This document shows positions 1-10,570 of a stretch of DNA of 64,000 bases, one piece after another (position 1 is the stretch's first letter; every line of letters starts with the position of its first letter). Position numbers and translations under genes: made by a program. The notes beneath the pieces are model-generated. The model searched no databases. It saw nothing but the letters and a program-made list of their open reading frames with translations, and was not told the origin of the DNA. The stretch comes from Candidatus Nanopelagicales bacterium (GTDB lineage Bacteria; Actinomycetota; Actinomycetes; S36-B12), in the NCBI GenBank assembly GCA_018609125.1, contig JABAYF010000010.1:34967-98966 (forward strand), in the 5' to 3' direction.

Positions 1-43
1 GTCGGCTTGACACGCTAGGGGAGGGGGGAGGCACCCTCACTAC

Positions 44-3000
44 GTGGGTATTCGCATGTCTGGGGCTGGTCGCCGTTCGTTGGTGGTGGCCACTGCTGCT
101 CTGGTTGTACCTGCCACCCTCGCCCTGCCGGTCGTAGACTTCAGCGGGTTCAGTGCTGCCCTGGGCAACCAGGACCCGGTCACGCCCACGGTGGCAAGCA
201 TCGCTTTGGCCGAGGTGGACCCCGATGGCCTCATCGATTCCCCCGCATCAGGGGATGTCGTGCCCGTCATTGGCGATCCCAACGGCACGGTTCATGACCA
301 CACCGACGATCACCGTGGCGAAACTGACAGTGCTGACGCTGAGACTGACAGTGCGATCGGGCCGGCCTCGGAAGGTCTTGTTCCTGCCGCGGTAACCGCG
401 CAGACGTCGACCGACCCGTTCGGACTGGTGGGAATCACCGCGGCTGATGCCTTTGATCCACAAACCCGGATTGTGATTCGGATCAAGGAGGAGGACGGCT
501 GGAGCGATTGGGCCCAGCTTCCCCTGAGCGAGCACCGGCCTGATCCGGGCACGGCGGAGGCAGAATCGGTCCGATACGCCACTGAGCCGCTGGCAACCAA
601 TGGCGCCGACGGGGTTCAGGTCCGCATCGACACCCCTGATGGCCGCGTACCAACAGACACCCAACTCACCATGATCGATAATCCGGTCACCGAACAGGAC
701 GGCCGGTTGGGCACCCGGTCGGTTCCTGTTGATTCGGCCGCTGCAGCGGCAGCAAAACCCACCATCATCACCCGGGCCCAGTGGGGTGCAGATGAGTCGC
801 TGCGACGTGGGACCACCACCTATGCCGACACCGTCAAGGTGGCCTTCGTGCACCATGTGGTGTCCAGCAATAACTACAGCGAAGGTCAAGCAGCACAGCA
901 GATGCGTAACGTCTACTCCTGGTTCACCCAGGGCATTGGCGTGAATGATTTTGGTTACAACTTTGTCGTCGATCGGTTCGGCAATATCTACGAGGGCCGC
1001 GCTGGCGGTATTGATGCGGCCGTTAACGGTGCCCATACCCAGGGCTTCAATACGCAGACTTTTGCTGTTTCCTTTCTTGGCAACGCCGACACGCTAGACC
1101 CATCGCGCTCTGCGGGTGATCGGATCGTCAATGCCTTTGCCGATCTCATCGCCTGGAAATTTGCTGTTCACCACGTGAATCCCAACGCCACCGCCGTGCT
1201 GACATCCTCCGGCCCCGGCCCGGGTCAGGGTGGCACTTCCATGTACTGGCCCGGCGTCAAGGTTTCCTCACCAACGATTGCCGGCCACGGCGACATCGGC
1301 AACACGTCGTGCCCGGGTGACTTCCTACGCCCCTCCATCCCCAAAATTCGGCAATTGGTGGCCCAGCGCGAAGGAGCGACGTTCTACACCCCATCCGTGT
1401 CTGGCTCAGGCATGTCGTGGGGTTCGGGAAGTTCGATTGTCGTTTCCCCGGATGCCACCGACGCGTCGAACTTCACGATGACGTTGACGTCAGCGTGTGG
1501 CGATGTTGTGCGCACAGTTCGGGAAGATTCCACCGGCTCCGGGCGCGTGGCGCTGAGTTGGAACGGCAAAGATGATCGCGGTCGCAGTGTGCCGCCCGGT
1601 CGGTATACCGCCACGGTCACGGGGAAATCAGGTGGCGAAAGTTTTTATCCGTGGAGCGCCGATGTGCGCATTTCGTCGGGCCCGGGTTCACCTCCAGATC
1701 CGTGTTCGCCACCGACGGAGTTCACCGTCACCGGCACCGGATACGGGCACGGGGTGGGGTTGTCCCAGTGGGGTGCGCTTGGCCAAGCACAAGAAGGCCG
1801 CAGTGCCGAGCAGATTTTGACCCACTACTTCCCCGGTACACAGGTGCAACCCGTCAGTGAAGACGTCGACCTGCGCATTGGTTTACTGCACCAGGTGAGT
1901 TTTGCTCAGGTGCGCACCGAGGCGATCTCGGGCAGCGGCGGGCTCGAACTGCAACTGGGTAATCGCGTGGCCCCCGGCATTCCCGGTGCGACCTACAATT
2001 TCGCCCCGGATGGTGCCTACGTCCAAATCAAGGCCAGCGTCAATGGCACACAGACCACCATTGGCCGGGCTAAGAACCTCACCATCCGCTGGTCGGGCAC
2101 GGCCGATCCCGGGACCACCGGCACCTCACCCACCCTGCTTAATGTGATCGGTCCGGGGGAGTCCTTCGCCACTCCACGTCATCGCTACCGCTACGGCACA
2201 GTGGAGATTTCCAGCCTGGGCACCTCAGCGGGTAAACGCTTGTCGGTGGTGAACGTGCTGGATATGTCTTCCTATTTGAAGGGCATCGCGGAGGTTCCGG
2301 CGAGCTGGCCGGCGCCTGCCCTGGATGCTCAAACGATTGCATCACGCTCCTATGCCCTGGCTAAATACAACGCCGGTGTTCGCGCTGCTTGTGACTGCCA
2401 CATGGATGACGGCGGCGGTCCTTACTTTGATCAGACGTTCCACGCCTACGCCGTTGAATCTGGCCCGAGTGGCAGCAGGTGGGTTCAATCTGTTCAGCGC
2501 ACGTCGTCGGGGACGACCGGGACCGTAGTCACCTATCAGGGCCAACCCATCCCGGCGTTCTACACCGCGGCAACGGGTGGACGCACCCAGTCCAGCTCAG
2601 ATGTCTGGGGTGGCGCGGGCTACCCCTGGGCGCGCGGCGTGGATGATCGATGGAGCACCACGGTGACCGGCAACCCCTATAAGTCGTGGTCGGTTACCGC
2701 ATCGCAGGCGCGGATGGGTCAGATCTTTGGCGTCTCCGACATCATGACCGTTCAGGTGTCGGCGACCTTGGACTCAGGTGCTGCGGGAACCGTCACCGCC
2801 AAAACTTACGACGGGCGCTCGTCCTCGGTTTCCGGCACATCGTTCCGGTCAGCGCTCGGGTTGCGGTCTACCTACCTCATCGGTGTCTCATCCGATCAGG
2901 GCTCCGGTAGTGGCGGCACATCGCCGAGCCCGACTCCTGGACCCTCTCAGCCAACCGGCGAGCCTGTGTCGGTCACGCTGCTGAAGCGCCCCACGGGTAA

Positions 3001-3631
3001 AACCATTGAGGGCGGCACCGTGCTGCTCAAGGGGCGCATCAAAACGATGCGCGATGGCTTGATCGTTCAGCGGCAGGTCCGCTGGGGATCTTTTTCCTGG
3101 CAGGACCGAGAACGTCGCACGGCCGACGCTGCGGGGCGTTACACCTTCACCCTTGCTGATATCGGTCCGGTGGGTACCACCTACTACTGGCGCACCCTGA
3201 TCTTTGATGGCTCGGAACTGGTGGGCACGAGTCCAGAACGCAAAGCTACGATAAGCGCTCAGTCGAGTAGTTCCGGTGGCTCAAACGGCGGGGATTCTCC
3301 TTCGGATTCCGGGACAACACGGCCTCGCAGCGATGTGTCGGTGTCGTTGGTTAAACGTCCCGGTGGCGAAATCAGCGCCGGTGCCACGGTGACACTGCGC
3401 GGGCGAGTTGCGCCGCTGAAGAGCGGTGCTGTTGTTCAACGTCAAGTGAAGTGGGCCGGCACGTCATGGCTCTCGCGTGAAACGATACAACCTGGCGCCA
3501 ACGGCAGATTTAGATTCACGGTGCCCGATGTTGCACCGGCAGGACGTACGTATTCCTGGCGTGTAGTCGTTCTCGAGGGCGGCGAGGTTGTGGCAACAAG
3601 TTCGAGCCGTTCCGCCGCCGTCATCTCCTAG
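44..3631 (+). CDS. Secreted cell-wall protein: PGRP/N-acetylmuramoyl-L-alanine amidase domain + FlgD-like Ig + SpoIID/LytB domain + two C-terminal tandem Ig-like repeats
   Basis: PTIITRAQWGADESLRRG and GHGDIGNTSCPG (amidase/PGRP), SWNGKDDRGRSVPPGRYTATV (FlgD Ig-like), GTGYGHGVGLSQWGALGQAQEG (SpoIID); N-terminal signal-like helix. Confidence 0.85.
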   Translation: MGIRMSGAGRRSLVVATAALVVPATLALPVVDFSGFSAALGNQDPVTPTVASIALAEVDPDGLIDSPASGDVVPVIGDPNGTVHDHTDDHRGETDSADAETDSAIGPASEGLVPAAVTAQTSTDPFGLVGITAADAFDPQTRIVIRIKEEDGWSDWAQLPLSEHRPDPGTAEAESVRYATEPLATNGADGVQVRIDTPDGRVPTDTQLTMIDNPVTEQDGRLGTRSVPVDSAAAAAAKPTIITRAQWGADESLRRGTTTYADTVKVAFVHHVVSSNNYSEGQAAQQMRNVYSWFTQGIGVNDFGYNFVVDRFGNIYEGRAGGIDAAVNGAHTQGFNTQTFAVSFLGNADTLDPSRSAGDRIVNAFADLIAWKFAVHHVNPNATAVLTSSGPGPGQGGTSMYWPGVKVSSPTIAGHGDIGNTSCPGDFLRPSIPKIRQLVAQREGATFYTPSVSGSGMSWGSGSSIVVSPDATDASNFTMTLTSACGDVVRTVREDSTGSGRVALSWNGKDDRGRSVPPGRYTATVTGKSGGESFYPWSADVRISSGPGSPPDPCSPPTEFTVTGTGYGHGVGLSQWGALGQAQEGRSAEQILTHYFPGTQVQPVSEDVDLRIGLLHQVSFAQVRTEAISGSGGLELQLGNRVAPGIPGATYNFAPDGAYVQIKASVNGTQTTIGRAKNLTIRWSGTADPGTTGTSPTLLNVIGPGESFATPRHRYRYGTVEISSLGTSAGKRLSVVNVLDMSSYLKGIAEVPASWPAPALDAQTIASRSYALAKYNAGVRAACDCHMDDGGGPYFDQTFHAYAVESGPSGSRWVQSVQRTSSGTTGTVVTYQGQPIPAFYTAATGGRTQSSSDVWGGAGYPWARGVDDRWSTTVTGNPYKSWSVTASQARMGQIFGVSDIMTVQVSATLDSGAAGTVTAKTYDGRSSSVSGTSFRSALGLRSTYLIGVSSDQGSGSGGTSPSPTPGPSQPTGEPVSVTLLKRPTGKTIEGGTVLLKGRIKTMRDGLIVQRQVRWGSFSWQDRERRTADAAGRYTFTLADIGPVGTTYYWRTLIFDGSELVGTSPERKATISAQSSSSGGSNGGDSPSDSGTTRPRSDVSVSLVKRPGGEISAGATVTLRGRVAPLKSGAVVQRQVKWAGTSWLSRETIQPGANGRFRFTVPDVAPAGRTYSWRVVVLEGGEVVATSSSRSAAVIS

Positions 3632-3642
3632 CCGAACCCACA

Positions 3643-4416
3643 TCATGTGCCGTACGTTGCGGTGATTCCCTCGCTGTTGCGAATGTGATCGACCGCACCG
3701 GCATCTTCTCCCGTATGAGGGTGCATTAGCACCACTGCCGCGTCAGCAATGAGAGGCACTGCGAGAAGCAGCAACCACTGCTCGAGTACATCTGCGGGGT
3801 CTGGCGGCGCAGTCACCAGGAGGCGTCCACCTGCCCTGAGCCCGCACTCCGCAGCGATCCCGCGTGCTTGGGTGGACACCTGGGCGTTGGTCGACGGTTG
3901 ACGGTTGTACCGCAGGGCAATCGCATCATTACCCGGCCAGACATGGGGGGTGAAAAAGTCTGCATGAGCTCGGGCCGCAATCGCGGCGTCGACGGCATGA
4001 TCAGGCAGCGGATCGGTTGAGGGTAAACCAAAAGGTGCCAGCGATACCGCGATGATCTCGGAGCCCTGGGCCTCAATCGCGCGGCTGCTATCGATCACGG
4101 TCGTGGAATTCGCATCGAGTGGCCCTAGCTCAGCCACGGCCCCGACCAGGGACAGCGCCGCGCACCAGATGGAGGACTGCCAGTGCCGAGGCAGATCGAC
4201 GTTCACGTAATCCCCGGGCTGTATGTCGAGTTCATCACGCAGCAGCCCCGCGGCTTTGGCGGCACCGTTGGCCACGCTGGCGGCAGATAATTCCATGCGC
4301 CCAGCGTCTTGATCGAGATAGGTAACCAACGGGCGACCAGGATCGCTGCGAGTGCGATCAACAAGTTGCCGAGCGATCGAATCGCCCGCGGTGTGAGGTG
4401 GCGCCATCCAGGTCAT
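3643..4416 (-). CDS. TIGR03089-like (AMP-binding-related) actinobacterial protein
   Basis: ORF; start moved to internal ATG (MTWMAPPHTAG...); sequence style of TIGR03089 family. Confidence 0.65.
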   Translation of the reverse strand: MTWMAPPHTAGDSIARQLVDRTRSDPGRPLVTYLDQDAGRMELSAASVANGAAKAAGLLRDELDIQPGDYVNVDLPRHWQSSIWCAALSLVGAVAELGPLDANSTTVIDSSRAIEAQGSEIIAVSLAPFGLPSTDPLPDHAVDAAIAARAHADFFTPHVWPGNDAIALRYNRQPSTNAQVSTQARGIAAECGLRAGGRLLVTAPPDPADVLEQWLLLLAVPLIADAAVVLMHPHTGEDAGAVDHIRNSEGITATYGT

Positions 4417-4474
4417 GGCTAAGACGTTAGGGCACCGACCCCGGCCCCGGCACAATCGTCCTAGACTCTCTGAC

Positions 4475-4777
4475 ATGAGCGCACCCATTGACCCGCTCGA
4501 CCCGCTGCCCAGTATCGAAGGCGGCGGCAGCACGCTGCTGGATGAGCGACGGACCTCCACCGACGACGGCGATCATGAACGTTTCGCCCACTACGTAAAG
4601 AAAGACAAGATCTTAGAAAGCGCGGTGTCCGGTCAGCCCGTGCGCGCGCTGTGCGGCAAAAAATGGGTGCCCGGCCGAGACCCGTCGCGGTTTCCGGTGT
4701 GCCCGGATTGTCAGCAGATTTACCAGGGGCTACCGCCGGGGGGAAGCAGTGGCAGTGGCAGTGGCGGCTCGAACTGA
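4475..4777 (+). CDS. DUF3039 family small zinc-ribbon-like protein
   Basis: ALCGKKWVPGRDPSRFPVCPDCQ motif; start at ATGAGCGCACCC. Confidence 0.75.
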   Translation: MSAPIDPLDPLPSIEGGGSTLLDERRTSTDDGDHERFAHYVKKDKILESAVSGQPVRALCGKKWVPGRDPSRFPVCPDCQQIYQGLPPGGSSGSGSGGSN

Positions 4778-6153
4778 ACGTAGCTAGCCGCGGCGGCATC
4801 TTTGCTGCTTCGCACCGATCCACCACCATCGGAATCATCGTCGCCATGACCCTGGTGGCATTCGAGGGGATCGCCGTCGCCACGGTCATGCCGGTAGTGG
4901 GCCGTGAACTCAATGGCCTTCAGATCTATTCGTGGGCGTTCTCCGCCTATGTTGGCGCCTCCCTGGTGGGCATGGTGAGTTCTGGCGTGTGGTCTGACCG
5001 CATCGGCCCCCGTCACCCCTTTGTGTTGGGCGCCATCATTTTTGGCACCGGAGCCTTGCTATCGGGTAGCGCCCCAACGATGGGGTGGCTCATCGTTGGC
5101 CGCGGTATCCAGGGACTCGGCGGCGGTGCTTTAATCGTCGCGCTTTACGTCGTTATTGGGCGCGGCTATGACGAACGTTTGCGCCCCAAGGCTTTTTCAG
5201 TGCTTTCGGCCGCCTGGGTGATTCCTGCACTCGTAGGCCCCGTGGTGGCCGGCTGGCTCACCGAGGTCGCCACATGGCGATGGGCTTTCTGGCTGGTACC
5301 CGTTGTCATCATTTGGCCACTGGTGGCCCTGCGTCCAGCCCTGATCAGTCATTCAGGGGGAACCGGTGAGCGAGGGCGCAGCAGCAGACCCTGGTGGGCG
5401 CTCACCGCAGCGGTGGGTTTGACTGGAATTCAGGTGGGTCTGGTGCGACCAGCTGGTGTGTCACCGTGGCTAGCGCTCATCGCGGGGGTTGTTGGTTTCG
5501 GTCTACTCCTTCCGGCTGCGCGGATCCTGCTTCCTGCAGGTGCGCTGCGGTTGGCTCGCGGATTACCCACCACGGTGGTCATGCGGGGGATTCTCGCGGG
5601 CACGTTTTTCGCATCCGAGGCGTTTCTACCGCTCGCCCTGGTGCAATTGCGGGGTGTTTCGGTGACGTGGGCTGGCTTGACCCTCGCGGTGGCATCAGCG
5701 GGCTGGATCGCCGGATCAGCGTGGCAGAGCCGGTTGCCTGGTGAGGTTGACCGCGCTCGAGCGGTGCAGTTGGGCACGTCGTTGGTGGCTGTGGGTCTGG
5801 CTACGTTGCCGCTATGTCTGATACCGGCGCTACCGGTGTGGACCTGCGTGGGCTCATGGCTCATCGGAGCGCTGGGCATGGGGTTATGTTTCCCGTCGAT
5901 CAATGTTCAAACCCTGCGGTTGTCTGCTAAAGCTAATCAGGGGCGCAACTCCTCCGGACTGCAAATCAGCGACGCGATCTTCACCGCGGTGGGACTCGGC
6001 GTAGCCGGAGCGATTCACTCGGCAGGAGTGGTCGGAGGCGGTGCTGATCGCACGACCTACACCGTGATGTGGCTGATCGCTGCCGTGATCGCAGGTATCG
6101 CCGCGCTTGTGGTGGCTCGACGAATTACCCCTGTGGTGCAAGACCAGGGGTGA
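4651..6153 (+). CDS. MFS transporter (start uncertain, probably about 4740-4850)
   Basis: Multiple TM helices, MVSSGVWSDRIGPRHPF MFS loop motif; the N-terminal ~45 aa overlap the DUF3039 gene and are unlikely to be translated. Confidence 0.8.
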   Translation: MRQKMGARPRPVAVSGVPGLSADLPGATAGGKQWQWQWRLELNVASRGGIFAASHRSTTIGIIVAMTLVAFEGIAVATVMPVVGRELNGLQIYSWAFSAYVGASLVGMVSSGVWSDRIGPRHPFVLGAIIFGTGALLSGSAPTMGWLIVGRGIQGLGGGALIVALYVVIGRGYDERLRPKAFSVLSAAWVIPALVGPVVAGWLTEVATWRWAFWLVPVVIIWPLVALRPALISHSGGTGERGRSSRPWWALTAAVGLTGIQVGLVRPAGVSPWLALIAGVVGFGLLLPAARILLPAGALRLARGLPTTVVMRGILAGTFFASEAFLPLALVQLRGVSVTWAGLTLAVASAGWIAGSAWQSRLPGEVDRARAVQLGTSLVAVGLATLPLCLIPALPVWTCVGSWLIGALGMGLCFPSINVQTLRLSAKANQGRNSSGLQISDAIFTAVGLGVAGAIHSAGVVGGGADRTTYTVMWLIAAVIAGIAALVVARRITPVVQDQG

Positions 6154-6281
6154 AAGGGCATAACTTGCAAGGGCTCTTGGTTGCGCGGATTTCCAGCACC
6201 TGGGGTCTAGGCTGGCCTCGCTAGTCACCCGGCAACGGTCACGACATTGATCTCGCCACTATCGCATTCTTGGAGGAACAT

Positions 6282-6914
6282 ATGTCCGGTAACGACTCAT
6301 CAACGCGGTCTGCAGAGTCGGCCTACGCCAATCCGCTAGGAAATCTCAGCGCGGCCGATCAAAAAATTCTGATCCGAGCCATCGGTCAAAACTGGTGGGT
6401 CCTACTCGGCTTGGGCTTGGTCAGTGCGGTGGTGGGCGTCCTGCTCATGTTCCGGCCCGCTGGCTCCACCTGGGTCCTGGCTGTCATCTTGGCCGTGTAT
6501 CTGATTTTGTCCGGCATCTTCAGCATCGTGCGTGGCTTTGCCACCGGGCTTACCGGTGGCATGCGCGCCATCTTGATCATCGGTGGCGCCATCGGCGTGT
6601 TCCTCGGACTGCTCATGTTCCGATTTGGTCCCGACGAAAAGATCGAGATCCTCGGCATCTTCTTGGGCGTGTGGTTCCTCTTCGCCGCCATCGAGTCGCT
6701 GTTCACCGCGGCGGCCATTACCGATGGTCGCGGCTGGCAGATTTTCAACGGAATCATCTACCTGCTTGCCGGAATTGTGCTGTTGGCCGCGCCCTACGCC
6801 ATCGAGGTGTTTGTCTGGGTCGCGGGAATCTGGCTCGTTGTCATCGGGTTGTTCCAGATCATCACCGCTTTCCGATTGAAGGCAGCTGCTGCAAAAGCTG
6901 CCGCCGCCCTGTAG
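6282..6914 (+). CDS. HdeD/DUF308 family membrane protein
   Basis: Six hydrophobic helices, NWWVLLGLGLVSAVVGVLLMFRP; SD ggagga upstream of ATGTCC. Confidence 0.75.
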   Translation: MSGNDSSTRSAESAYANPLGNLSAADQKILIRAIGQNWWVLLGLGLVSAVVGVLLMFRPAGSTWVLAVILAVYLILSGIFSIVRGFATGLTGGMRAILIIGGAIGVFLGLLMFRFGPDEKIEILGIFLGVWFLFAAIESLFTAAAITDGRGWQIFNGIIYLLAGIVLLAAPYAIEVFVWVAGIWLVVIGLFQIITAFRLKAAAAKAAAAL

Positions 6915-6945
6915 ATAGCCCCACCGATTCCGTCACGCGGGCGAC

Positions 6946-7596
6946 ATGCCAGCTGAAAAGTCCCAGACCCTTGATCGTGGTCTGTATGTCCTTGAACTCC
7001 TGGCCAGCACCCCCGAGGGACTGACGGTGACCGAAATCGCGGCCACCTTGTCCATGGGGAGAACTGTGGTGTACCGGCTCGTGGTCACCCTGGAGGGCCA
7101 CGGGCTGGTGCGTCGCTCGGCCGATGGTCGGGCTCGGTTGGGCCTGGCCGTGTTGAGTCTGGCTCACCAAGCTCAACCACTGTTGCGTGAAATTTCCGGT
7201 CCGCTTATTCGCGCGCTTGCAGATGCCACGTCGGCCACCGCATATGTGGGCGTGGTAGACGGGTCAGATTTACTCACCATTGCCGGAGCGGAGCCAGCGG
7301 GCGCCGACGTGCATGTGGCTTACCAAATCGGTGCGCGCACCCCCTTGGAACGGGGCGCAGCCGGTCGAGCCATTCTTGCTGCCCGCACCACCGGCGGGCG
7401 GGCACTAGAGCCACCCTGGGTGGTTTCTACCGGGGATGCGCCAAGTTTTGGGTTCGGGGTGGCCGCGGTCATCCCCGGGGTGAGCGGGCTCGAGGCGGTG
7501 GTCGGGGTCATCGCGCTGGTTGAACCCCATGAGCAAACCCTGGGCCCTCAGGTGGCCCAGACAGCCCAGGAAATCTCAAGGGTGTTGCTGGAATAG
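6946..7596 (+). CDS. IclR family transcriptional regulator
   Basis: LDRGLYVLELLASTPEGLTVTEIAATLSMGRTVVYRLVVTLEGHGLV N-terminal wHTH. Confidence 0.8.
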   Translation: MPAEKSQTLDRGLYVLELLASTPEGLTVTEIAATLSMGRTVVYRLVVTLEGHGLVRRSADGRARLGLAVLSLAHQAQPLLREISGPLIRALADATSATAYVGVVDGSDLLTIAGAEPAGADVHVAYQIGARTPLERGAAGRAILAARTTGGRALEPPWVVSTGDAPSFGFGVAAVIPGVSGLEAVVGVIALVEPHEQTLGPQVAQTAQEISRVLLE

Positions 7597-7740
7597 CGCT
7601 CAACCCGCAAGATTTCCTCTAGTTCTCGTCGTAGCGCAGCCATGATGAACCAGAAACACTGCGTCCGCGTCGTACGGTGTAGGTATGGCGCCTTACCGGC
7701 GTGAGGGGACCGTTGCTGAACAACTCGAAGGGGACAACAC

Positions 7741-9603
7741 GTGCGACTGCGTGCACTCACGGCAGCCTGTTTGATGACCGGCGCGGCAGTGATCGCCGGT
7801 GTGCTCACCGGTGCCCCCGCTGGAGCCGCCGATATAGCTCCAAAGCAACTGGTGACCGGCTGGTTTGGCTACTGGGCCTCCGACGCCCAGGTGCGCGAGA
7901 TGGCGGAGAAATCTGATGGGGTTGTCGACGAGGTCAGCATGTTTTGGTGGGCCTTCAACGGGGCGGATGAGCCCCTATGTACCTACGACAAGTCCGATCT
8001 AGATGGCGATGGATTGACCGGTGAATGCCAGGCGGCCTCGTCCACCCCTTGGACGAACACGGGGTTCGCTCGCCAACGAGATATTTTGCAAAATGCTGAC
8101 ATTCGAATCCAGGCATCCATCACCGACCTTTCTTCATCTCGAGCCGGTCAATTATCTGAATACTTAAGCACCAAAAAGAACCGAACCGCCTATGCCCGCC
8201 AGATTGCCAGCTGGGCCACAAACGCCGGGGTCGACGGAGTCGACTTGGACATGGAGAACTTTGCCTTTAACGACGACCGCGACACCTGGGCGGTAACCAA
8301 GGATCGTTGGGTGAAATTTATCGATGTCCTGGGCGAAACCCTGCGCCAAAACGGACTTACCCTTTCGGCTACGGTTCCCGGTGGCTGGGCCACCTCGAGT
8401 CCTAGTACGGGCTACTGGGTGTACGCCTGGGACGAGATCATTGACGATATCGATCGCCTCATCATCATGGCCTATGACTACAGCTGGAATATCCCCGGAG
8501 CGATCGGTCCCAACGACTGGGCCGAACGGGTGGTGCAGCGAGCGATTACCGATGTGGGCGAGGCCAATGCGCCCAAGATTTGGATCGGGACTCCCCAGTA
8601 TGGCCGCAACTGGATCCGAGTGGCTGATGGCAAGCCGGTGACGGTCGGTAACTGCCCCAATTCGTGGACGCCTGACGCAAGCCAGACCCGCATCACCGTT
8701 ACCCCCGCGTCGGCACTTGACGTTGCAGCGCGCGAAGGGGTCGAGCCGACCTGGAACCCGACCCAGGGTGAGTGGAGTTTCCGATATAACCGCAAGACGG
8801 CCGGAACCGCTAACGGCAAGGGCCGGGAATGCACCGTGCAGCGCGAGGTGTGGTTTGCCGATACTCGATCCGCACTCGCCCGGGCAACACTGGTGCCCAA
8901 CAATGGCATCGGCGGGATCGCCGTGTGGAACTTCGGCAATGTTCAATCCGATTTTTATCCCCGGCTGGCCGAGTATGGGCGAAAAATCGCACCCGCCCCG
9001 CTCGACCTTTCGGTGTCGGTCAATAAGCGCACCACCTATGGCGGTAAGACGAAGATCACCATTAAGGCTGGCTCAGCCAAGGGGGCACCGGCCGGTGCCA
9101 AGGTGACTATCCGATGGGCCCCGGGCACGACGAAAGACCAGACTGCTCAGCAGGCCGGGGCCAGCATCGTGGATACCACCACCCTAGGTGACGCTGGACA
9201 GGTCACGCTGCGTATTCCCGTGACGGAGACCGGACGCTTCTGGGTAGATGTCGCTGCTACCTCACAGACGGCTTCAAAGCAGTCCGGTGCCAACGTCAAC
9301 CGGGTCACCTGGCGGATCACCAAGGATGTCAAGACGGTCACGACACAGGTCCGCCAACCGGTGCAACTCTCCGCGCAGGTGACACCGGGAAGCAAGGACG
9401 TCAACGTTCGGCTCCAGCGTCAAGGCGCGGACAGGAAGTGGAAGACGGTGAAGACTGTGGCCACCGACGCCCAGGGAGTCGTGCAAACCCGGATAAGTGC
9501 GACGAAACCCAAAGAGCTTCGCGTGCGCTTCGTTGCCGTGAGCAGTCAGGGATTCGCCAGTGGTCGCACCGCTGCCATCACGGTCAACGTCGTGAAGGGC
9601 TAG
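7741..9603 (+). CDS. Secreted glycoside hydrolase family 18 (chitinase-like) with C-terminal Ig-like repeats
   Basis: DGVDLDME matches the DxxDxDxE GH18 active site; signal peptide; GTG start. Confidence 0.85.
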   Translation: MRLRALTAACLMTGAAVIAGVLTGAPAGAADIAPKQLVTGWFGYWASDAQVREMAEKSDGVVDEVSMFWWAFNGADEPLCTYDKSDLDGDGLTGECQAASSTPWTNTGFARQRDILQNADIRIQASITDLSSSRAGQLSEYLSTKKNRTAYARQIASWATNAGVDGVDLDMENFAFNDDRDTWAVTKDRWVKFIDVLGETLRQNGLTLSATVPGGWATSSPSTGYWVYAWDEIIDDIDRLIIMAYDYSWNIPGAIGPNDWAERVVQRAITDVGEANAPKIWIGTPQYGRNWIRVADGKPVTVGNCPNSWTPDASQTRITVTPASALDVAAREGVEPTWNPTQGEWSFRYNRKTAGTANGKGRECTVQREVWFADTRSALARATLVPNNGIGGIAVWNFGNVQSDFYPRLAEYGRKIAPAPLDLSVSVNKRTTYGGKTKITIKAGSAKGAPAGAKVTIRWAPGTTKDQTAQQAGASIVDTTTLGDAGQVTLRIPVTETGRFWVDVAATSQTASKQSGANVNRVTWRITKDVKTVTTQVRQPVQLSAQVTPGSKDVNVRLQRQGADRKWKTVKTVATDAQGVVQTRISATKPKELRVRFVAVSSQGFASGRTAAITVNVVKG

Positions 9604-9625
9604 TTGACGCCATAGGCTGGGATCA

Positions 9626-9934
9626 ATGCCTGCTGTTGTAACCGCCCCGACCGAACTTGACCTGCCGGCCGTCGATGGCCTTGTGTGGGTGGATCATCCA
9701 TGGATCACCATCGTGTGGAATGACCCGATCAACCTGATGAGCTATGTCACCCATGTCCTGATGTCGTATTTTTCCTATTCCCGGCCTGCTGCGGAGCGAC
9801 TAATGCTGCAGGTGCACCAGGAAGGTCGAGCGGTGGTGTCTACCGGAACGCGGGAGGAAATGGAGCGCGATGTTGCCGCAATGCATTCCTACGGTCTGTG
9901 GGCAACCCTGGCTAAAGATGGCTCCGAAGGGTGA
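9626..9934 (+). CDS. clpS: ATP-dependent Clp protease adaptor ClpS
   Basis: [20 protein letters not shown]...[17 protein letters not shown]. Confidence 0.93.
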   Translation: MPAVVTAPTELDLPAVDGLVWVDHPWITIVWNDPINLMSYVTHVLMSYFSYSRPAAERLMLQVHQEGRAVVSTGTREEMERDVAAMHSYGLWATLAKDGSEG

Positions 9935-9944
9935 GGACTCCTCC

Positions 9945-10532
9945 GTGAGTGACTTCGACAGCGATGCCCCGCTTGAATATGACCCCGCACATGGGTTTAT
10001 CCGCACGGCCACCGGCCGCATCGTGTTGCGGGTGGATGAATTGGAGCGAGGCCTGCTGTCGAGCCTTTTCACCCAGATTATTGACCTGCTTGACCCTGTG
10101 CCAGCAGACCAACTGGATCCGCTGGCACAGATGGTGGGAATTGCCGAAAGCGCACAGCGCCCTGACGATGCTGCCCTGGCCCGATTGTTACCCGATGCCT
10201 ATCCCGACGATGACGCAGCATCGGTGGATTTTCGCCGCTATACCGAGCGCGATCTTCGGGACGGAAAAGTCGCCCGTGCCCGCATTGCCCTGGACATGTT
10301 GGCCGCGACGGGACCAAAGATAACGCTGACTGAAGATCAAGCCGAAGCATGGATGCTGGCGATCAATGATGTTCGTCTTGCCCTAGGTACTCGTCTGGGA
10401 ATCGAGGAAGAAAACCATGAGGCCCTTGTGCGCCGGGCTGAGACCGACCCGAGTGCATCAGCGATTCATGTGTACGACTGGCTCACCTACCTGGCAGAAA
10501 CACTGGTGCGCTGCCTTCAATCCGAGGATTGA
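9945..10532 (+). CDS. DUF2017 family protein
   Basis: Position downstream of clpS; LDMLAATGPKITLTEDQAEAWMLAINDVRLALGTRLGI; likely GTG start. Confidence 0.8.
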   Translation: MSDFDSDAPLEYDPAHGFIRTATGRIVLRVDELERGLLSSLFTQIIDLLDPVPADQLDPLAQMVGIAESAQRPDDAALARLLPDAYPDDDAASVDFRRYTERDLRDGKVARARIALDMLAATGPKITLTEDQAEAWMLAINDVRLALGTRLGIEEENHEALVRRAETDPSASAIHVYDWLTYLAETLVRCLQSED

Positions 10533-10570
10533 CGACAGCGCACCAATGTGGTTGTGCGTGAAGTAATTGC

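Noticed and set aside
248-1036. 262-aa minus-strand ORF antisense to the amidase/SpoIID gene
   Set aside because: Shadow ORF of a high-GC coding region; composition not protein-like and plus-strand gene has clear domains
6395-7024. 209-aa plus-strand ORF overlapping the HdeD-like gene
   Set aside because: Arg/His-rich out-of-frame translation of a membrane protein gene
8164-8946. 260-aa minus-strand ORF antisense to the GH18 gene
   Set aside because: Shadow ORF opposite an intact GH18 with catalytic motif
10538-10559. GCGCAC/GTGCGT hairpin between DUF2017 and rhodopsin as a bidirectional terminator
   Set aside because: Only 6 bp with a G-U pair, long loop and no U-tract
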